The notes beneath the pieces are model-generated. The model did not search any database. It saw nothing but the letters and a program-made list of their open reading frames with translations, and was not told the origin of the DNA. From Candidatus Thiodictyon syntrophicum (GTDB lineage: Bacteria; Pseudomonadota; Gammaproteobacteria; Chromatiales; Chromatiaceae), in contig NZ_CP020370.1 of the NCBI RefSeq assembly GCF_002813775.1, positions 4,923,501 to 4,987,500 of the forward strand: DNA of 64,000 nt, in the 5' to 3' direction. Positions 61,544 to 64,000 of this stretch are shown here, piece by piece (positions within the stretch are counted from its first letter, which is position 1; each line of letters opens with the position of its first letter). A program made the position numbers and the translations under genes.

Positions 61544-62503
61544 TCAATCCGATCCGCCAAAGACCTCCTTCAGGCTCCGGCACTCCAGCACGCGATCAAC
61601 CCACTCCTCAAGCTCGGTCTCGCTGGCTTGACCCAGGCGCTCCTCAGCCCATGACGGGAGGGGGCCAAAGCGGCGAGTGAGTTGGCGACGCAGCACCTTA
61701 GTCTCGCCCTCCTGCCTGCCCTGATCCTTCCACTCCTGGGTCCAAGTCTTGACGCGTTCGGCCAGCATGTCGTGAAGCTCCTCTAGCTCGCTGAAATTGG
61801 GTATCTCGACGCCGGGTACGCGCGCCGGAAGCAGCACGCGCTTGAGCCAGACGACGAAGGCACGGCGCAGGCTCGCATTCTCCGCCCCGGCCAGCCATTC
61901 GACCAGGCATGCGATGACCCGCTGGATGTTCTCCGGCGCCTGGGCATTCTCCAGGCGGAACAAGGCGGCGACGACGTTGGGAAGACGCGCGAGGTCGGTC
62001 TCGGGGTAGCGGCGTTCTTCCAGGAGAAGATAGCGCAGTTGGGGCTGCCAGCGGCGCAGTTGCGGCGGCAGGCTCGGGTCGATCAGGTCCGCCAGGTCGG
62101 TCTTGGCGGTCCAAGGCTCGGCGCCGTTGTAGAGCACGATCGGGAGCACCGGCGGGAGCGGGTCATCCGGCCCGATCTCTTTCGACCGGTGCAGGTCCTC
62201 GTAGAGGAGGCCGATGTAGGTGAGGAGCCGAGCGGCCATGATGCGGTCGACGGTGGACTGAAACTCCAACAGGATGTAGACATAGAGCCAGCGCGCCCGT
62301 CCGTCCTCGATGATCCGCAGACGCCAGATGACATCGTCGATGCGCTGGCGGAGGTTCTGGCTGATGCCGACCTCGCGCACACGCTCCAATGTGTTGAAAT
62401 CCAGTCGCTCCGCCCACTCCTCGTGCACGAAGCCGCGGAGCAGGTCGGAAACCATCTTGCGATGGGAGAACAACAGCTTATAGGAAGGGTCGTGCGTCGC
62501 CAT
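61544..62503 (-). CDS. Rpn/YhgA-type PD-(D/E)XK nuclease with DUF4351 end
   Basis: 319 residues from ATG 62503 (MATHDPSYKLLFSHRKMVSD); longer frames lack similarity. It has the Transposase_31/Rpn core: the DPSYKLLF Asp, RIDDVIWRLR (Asp) and WLYVYILLEFQSTVDRIMAA (E-x-Q). Then come PPVLPIVLYNGAEPW and a C-terminal DUF4351 (QEGETKVLRRQLTRRFGPLP, LGQASETELEEWVDRVLE). Rpn proteins stimulate recombination through nuclease activity. This copy is intact, unlike its two neighbours at 57.5 and 63 kb. Confidence 0.88.
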   Translation of the reverse strand: MATHDPSYKLLFSHRKMVSDLLRGFVHEEWAERLDFNTLERVREVGISQNLRQRIDDVIWRLRIIEDGRARWLYVYILLEFQSTVDRIMAARLLTYIGLLYEDLHRSKEIGPDDPLPPVLPIVLYNGAEPWTAKTDLADLIDPSLPPQLRRWQPQLRYLLLEERRYPETDLARLPNVVAALFRLENAQAPENIQRVIACLVEWLAGAENASLRRAFVVWLKRVLLPARVPGVEIPNFSELEELHDMLAERVKTWTQEWKDQGRQEGETKVLRRQLTRRFGPLPSWAEERLGQASETELEEWVDRVLECRSLKEVFGGSD

Positions 62504-62883
62504 AGGGGTTTGGCCCGCGGGGTCCGGTGTTACAAGGATACCCATTTCGTGGGCCTGATGCAGCCCCGTCGGCAAACGCAGACGGGAACCGTCGGAGCGC
62601 GCCTGCGGCCGGCAAGTCTGACGCCTGTATCCCCGGGGCGGGCTGGCATTGGCCCCGTCCGAAACGTTTTCGGCACCCCGCTGACCCCTTGCCATAGCAC
62701 CGTCCACTGGCTGCCAAACCCGCATCCAACCGACCGCCGGGCTAGGGTGTTCATTCTGCGCCTCTGGGAGCACAAGTCCGTCATGCGTTTTCTGTCGCGC
62801 CAAGAGGCATAAGTACCATTTGTAATCAGTTGCTTACGCCCAATGTGCGCACCGGAAGGCGGGGGACGAAAAACTGCATGAAA

Positions 62884-62904
62884 TGGCTCAGATTGAACAG
62901 CCTA
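62884..62904. mobile_element. Solitary end of the 45-47 kb insertion sequence
   Basis: GGCTCAGATTGAACAGCCTA (62885-62904) differs at three bases from the IS right end GGGTCAGATTGAACATCCTA (47246-47265). No transposase is near, so it is a relic or a related small element. Confidence 0.55.
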
Positions 62905-63011
62905 CCGCCGGGCAGCCAGACTTCTCGATCCGAGCCCGCCCGGCTAAGATGACCATGCCCGTAGTCATCGCACCACCCCTTGCCCGCGGAGGCTGATTCC
63001 AAGGATACCTC

Positions 63012-63024
63012 AGGGACGTACCAC
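63012..63024. repeat. GGGACGTACCAC box, copy 2
   Basis: AGGGACGTACCAC, 29 bases beyond the 3' end of the broken Rpn gene. Confidence 0.7.
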
Positions 63025-63052
63025 CATTATCCCGCGGCGCCCCCCTGCGCGC

Positions 63053-63821
63053 TCAATGCCAGAGCCCGTCCAGGCTCTGGGCAGTGAGGATGCGATCCGA
63101 CCACTGAAGAATTGTCTCGGCATCCGCGCCGGCGATGCGCAGGCGAACCGCTTCGCTAGGCGGACCGAACTTGCGCTCAATCTGCCGTAGCAGCACAACA
63201 GTCTGGCCCTCCTGCCGGCCTTCTTGCCGTCCACGTGCCAGGCCGAGTTCCATCCCCTGTTGTTTGCCTTGTTCGATGTACCGCTCGATAAAGGTCTGCA
63301 TGGTCGAATCTCCGTCGGAGTGCTGTTGCAGCAGAGCGTAGGCGGTGGGCTCGTCCACCCGCCGCGTGCCTTGGACATAATAGCGGAGCAGGGATTCCAG
63401 GATTTCCATGGCCGTGGTCCGATCCTCGATCAGTGCGATCAGCGCAAAGAGTTCGGTCAAACGCTCGACGGGTGCCCCGCTGAAGATCCCGCGCATCGCC
63501 AACTGGACCAGCCGCGTCTGCACCTTACCCTTGACTTCGGTGTCGCTGGAGTTGGGTCCAGTGTTCGGGCCGGCTCTTGTGCTCAAACAGAACGTAGACC
63601 GCAAGCGGCTGCTCCCGCCAGCGCACACGATAAACCAGATCGGAGTAGATCGCGCGCAGGTCGGGCGACACGTAGGTATCTTTACTGATCTCCAGGCTGT
63701 CCAGATCGACCTCGGCGAGCACCTCTTCCGGCAGGTGGACGCGCAGGAAGTCTTTCGCGATCTCGGAGCGGCCGAAGATCTCGCGGGAGTAGGTGTCGTG
63801 CGGGTTGGCGATTTCGTCCAT
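63053..63821 (-). pseudogene. Internally deleted Rpn-family nuclease gene
   Basis: The 5' part (63821 down to about 63550) reads MDEIANPHDTYSREIFGRSE through LVYRVRWREQPLAVYVLFEH and KS, the Rpn catalytic half with E-x-K (EHKS). It then shifts frame. From about 63545 another frame continues DTEVKGKVQTRLVQLAMRGI to the C-terminus (GQTVVLLRQIERKFG, WSDRILTAQSLDGLWH). The middle, some 100 or more residues including LP-VLYNG, is missing. A deletion with frameshift is the simplest reading. Boxes GGGACGTACCAC lie on both outer sides. Confidence 0.82.
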
Positions 63822-63981
63822 AAATCAGAGAGTAACCGTCAGCCCCGGTCCGCGCAAGACCGGGGCGACACGCAGTCCGTGAGCCTGTAGCTCTTGTCCG
63901 GGCGGGCGCAGCAGAGTCGCAGGCCAGTGAGCAAGCCGTCCAGGGTCGGCGTCTTCCTGGGGCGGCGACAACAGGGAAATA

Positions 63982-63994
63982 GGGGACGTACCAC
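63982..63994. repeat. GGGGACGTACCAC box, copy 3
   Basis: It lies 160 bases upstream of the broken Rpn gene. The remaining stretch 63822-64000 shows no other feature. Confidence 0.7.
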
Positions 63995-64000
63995 TAAAGA

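Larger units (their letters stand above)
62504..63052. other. Gene-free interval with IS-end relic
   Basis: No convincing gene. It contains the solitary insertion-sequence end at 62884-62904 and a GGGACGTACCAC box near its right border. Confidence 0.5.

Overview
The window looks like chromosomal DNA of a GC-rich gammaproteobacterium, most likely a purple sulfur bacterium (Chromatiaceae, of the Thiodictyon/Thiocystis/Lamprocystis kind). That rests on two conserved gammaproteobacterial gene orders (gyrA-serC-...-pheA-hisC-tyrA, and rpsU-yqeY-dnaG-rpoD beside tsaD, plsY and folB), on the protein sequences, and on the many dispersed intergenic repeats. No photosynthesis or sulfur-oxidation gene lies in the window, so the taxonomic call is an inference.

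Layout. 1-9 kb: an OmpA-like C-terminus, then a minus-strand amino-acid block read gyrA, serC, serA, pheA, hisC, tyrA. 9-15 kb: a PstS-like/porin pair, a secreted Ntn amidohydrolase, an integron attC-like site, a frameshifted TIR-like gene, toxin-antitoxin debris and small zinc-ribbon and DUF2892 membrane proteins. 15-20.7 kb: a signalling operon with a CbrX-like small protein, a transporter-histidine kinase resembling CbrA, a receiver-only regulator, a CBS/DUF294 protein and a DUF1289 protein. 20.8-33.6 kb: a minus-strand defence island. It is a type I restriction-modification locus whose genes are linked by 4-nt ATGA overlaps in two runs (hsdM-yhcG-hsdS-zeta toxin-small antitoxin, and abiEi-abiEii-hsdR-two HExxH peptidases), separated by repeats and a chimeric antitoxin. 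33.9-43.8 kb: tRNA-Ile2, rpoD, dnaG, yqeY, rpsU, an inserted DUF4143 ATPase, tsaD, an alpha/beta hydrolase, plsY and a ruined folB. 43.8-49.6 kb: a second defence-like operon, vapB-vapC-DUF1998 helicase-PLD protein, whose helicase is split by a 1,959-bp insertion sequence with a 9-bp target duplication. 50-57 kb: a RutE-like nitroreductase, a broken Tat-signal gene, a PhaC-like hydrolase, a GH44 glycosidase, rpsT and murJ. 57-64 kb: a decaying zone with a duplicated murJ 3' end, three Rpn/YhgA-type nuclease genes (two broken), a fused antitoxin and a PD-(D/E)XK nuclease.

How things fit together. The housekeeping blocks are intact and syntenic. Variable DNA sits in the gaps between them and is usually edged by dispersed inverted repeats, of which I recognise about eight families. 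The most interesting parts are the coupled restriction plus toxin-antitoxin island and the helicase/PLD locus, where the insertion sequence supplies a stop codon to the upstream half and a coupled start codon, in frame, to the downstream half.
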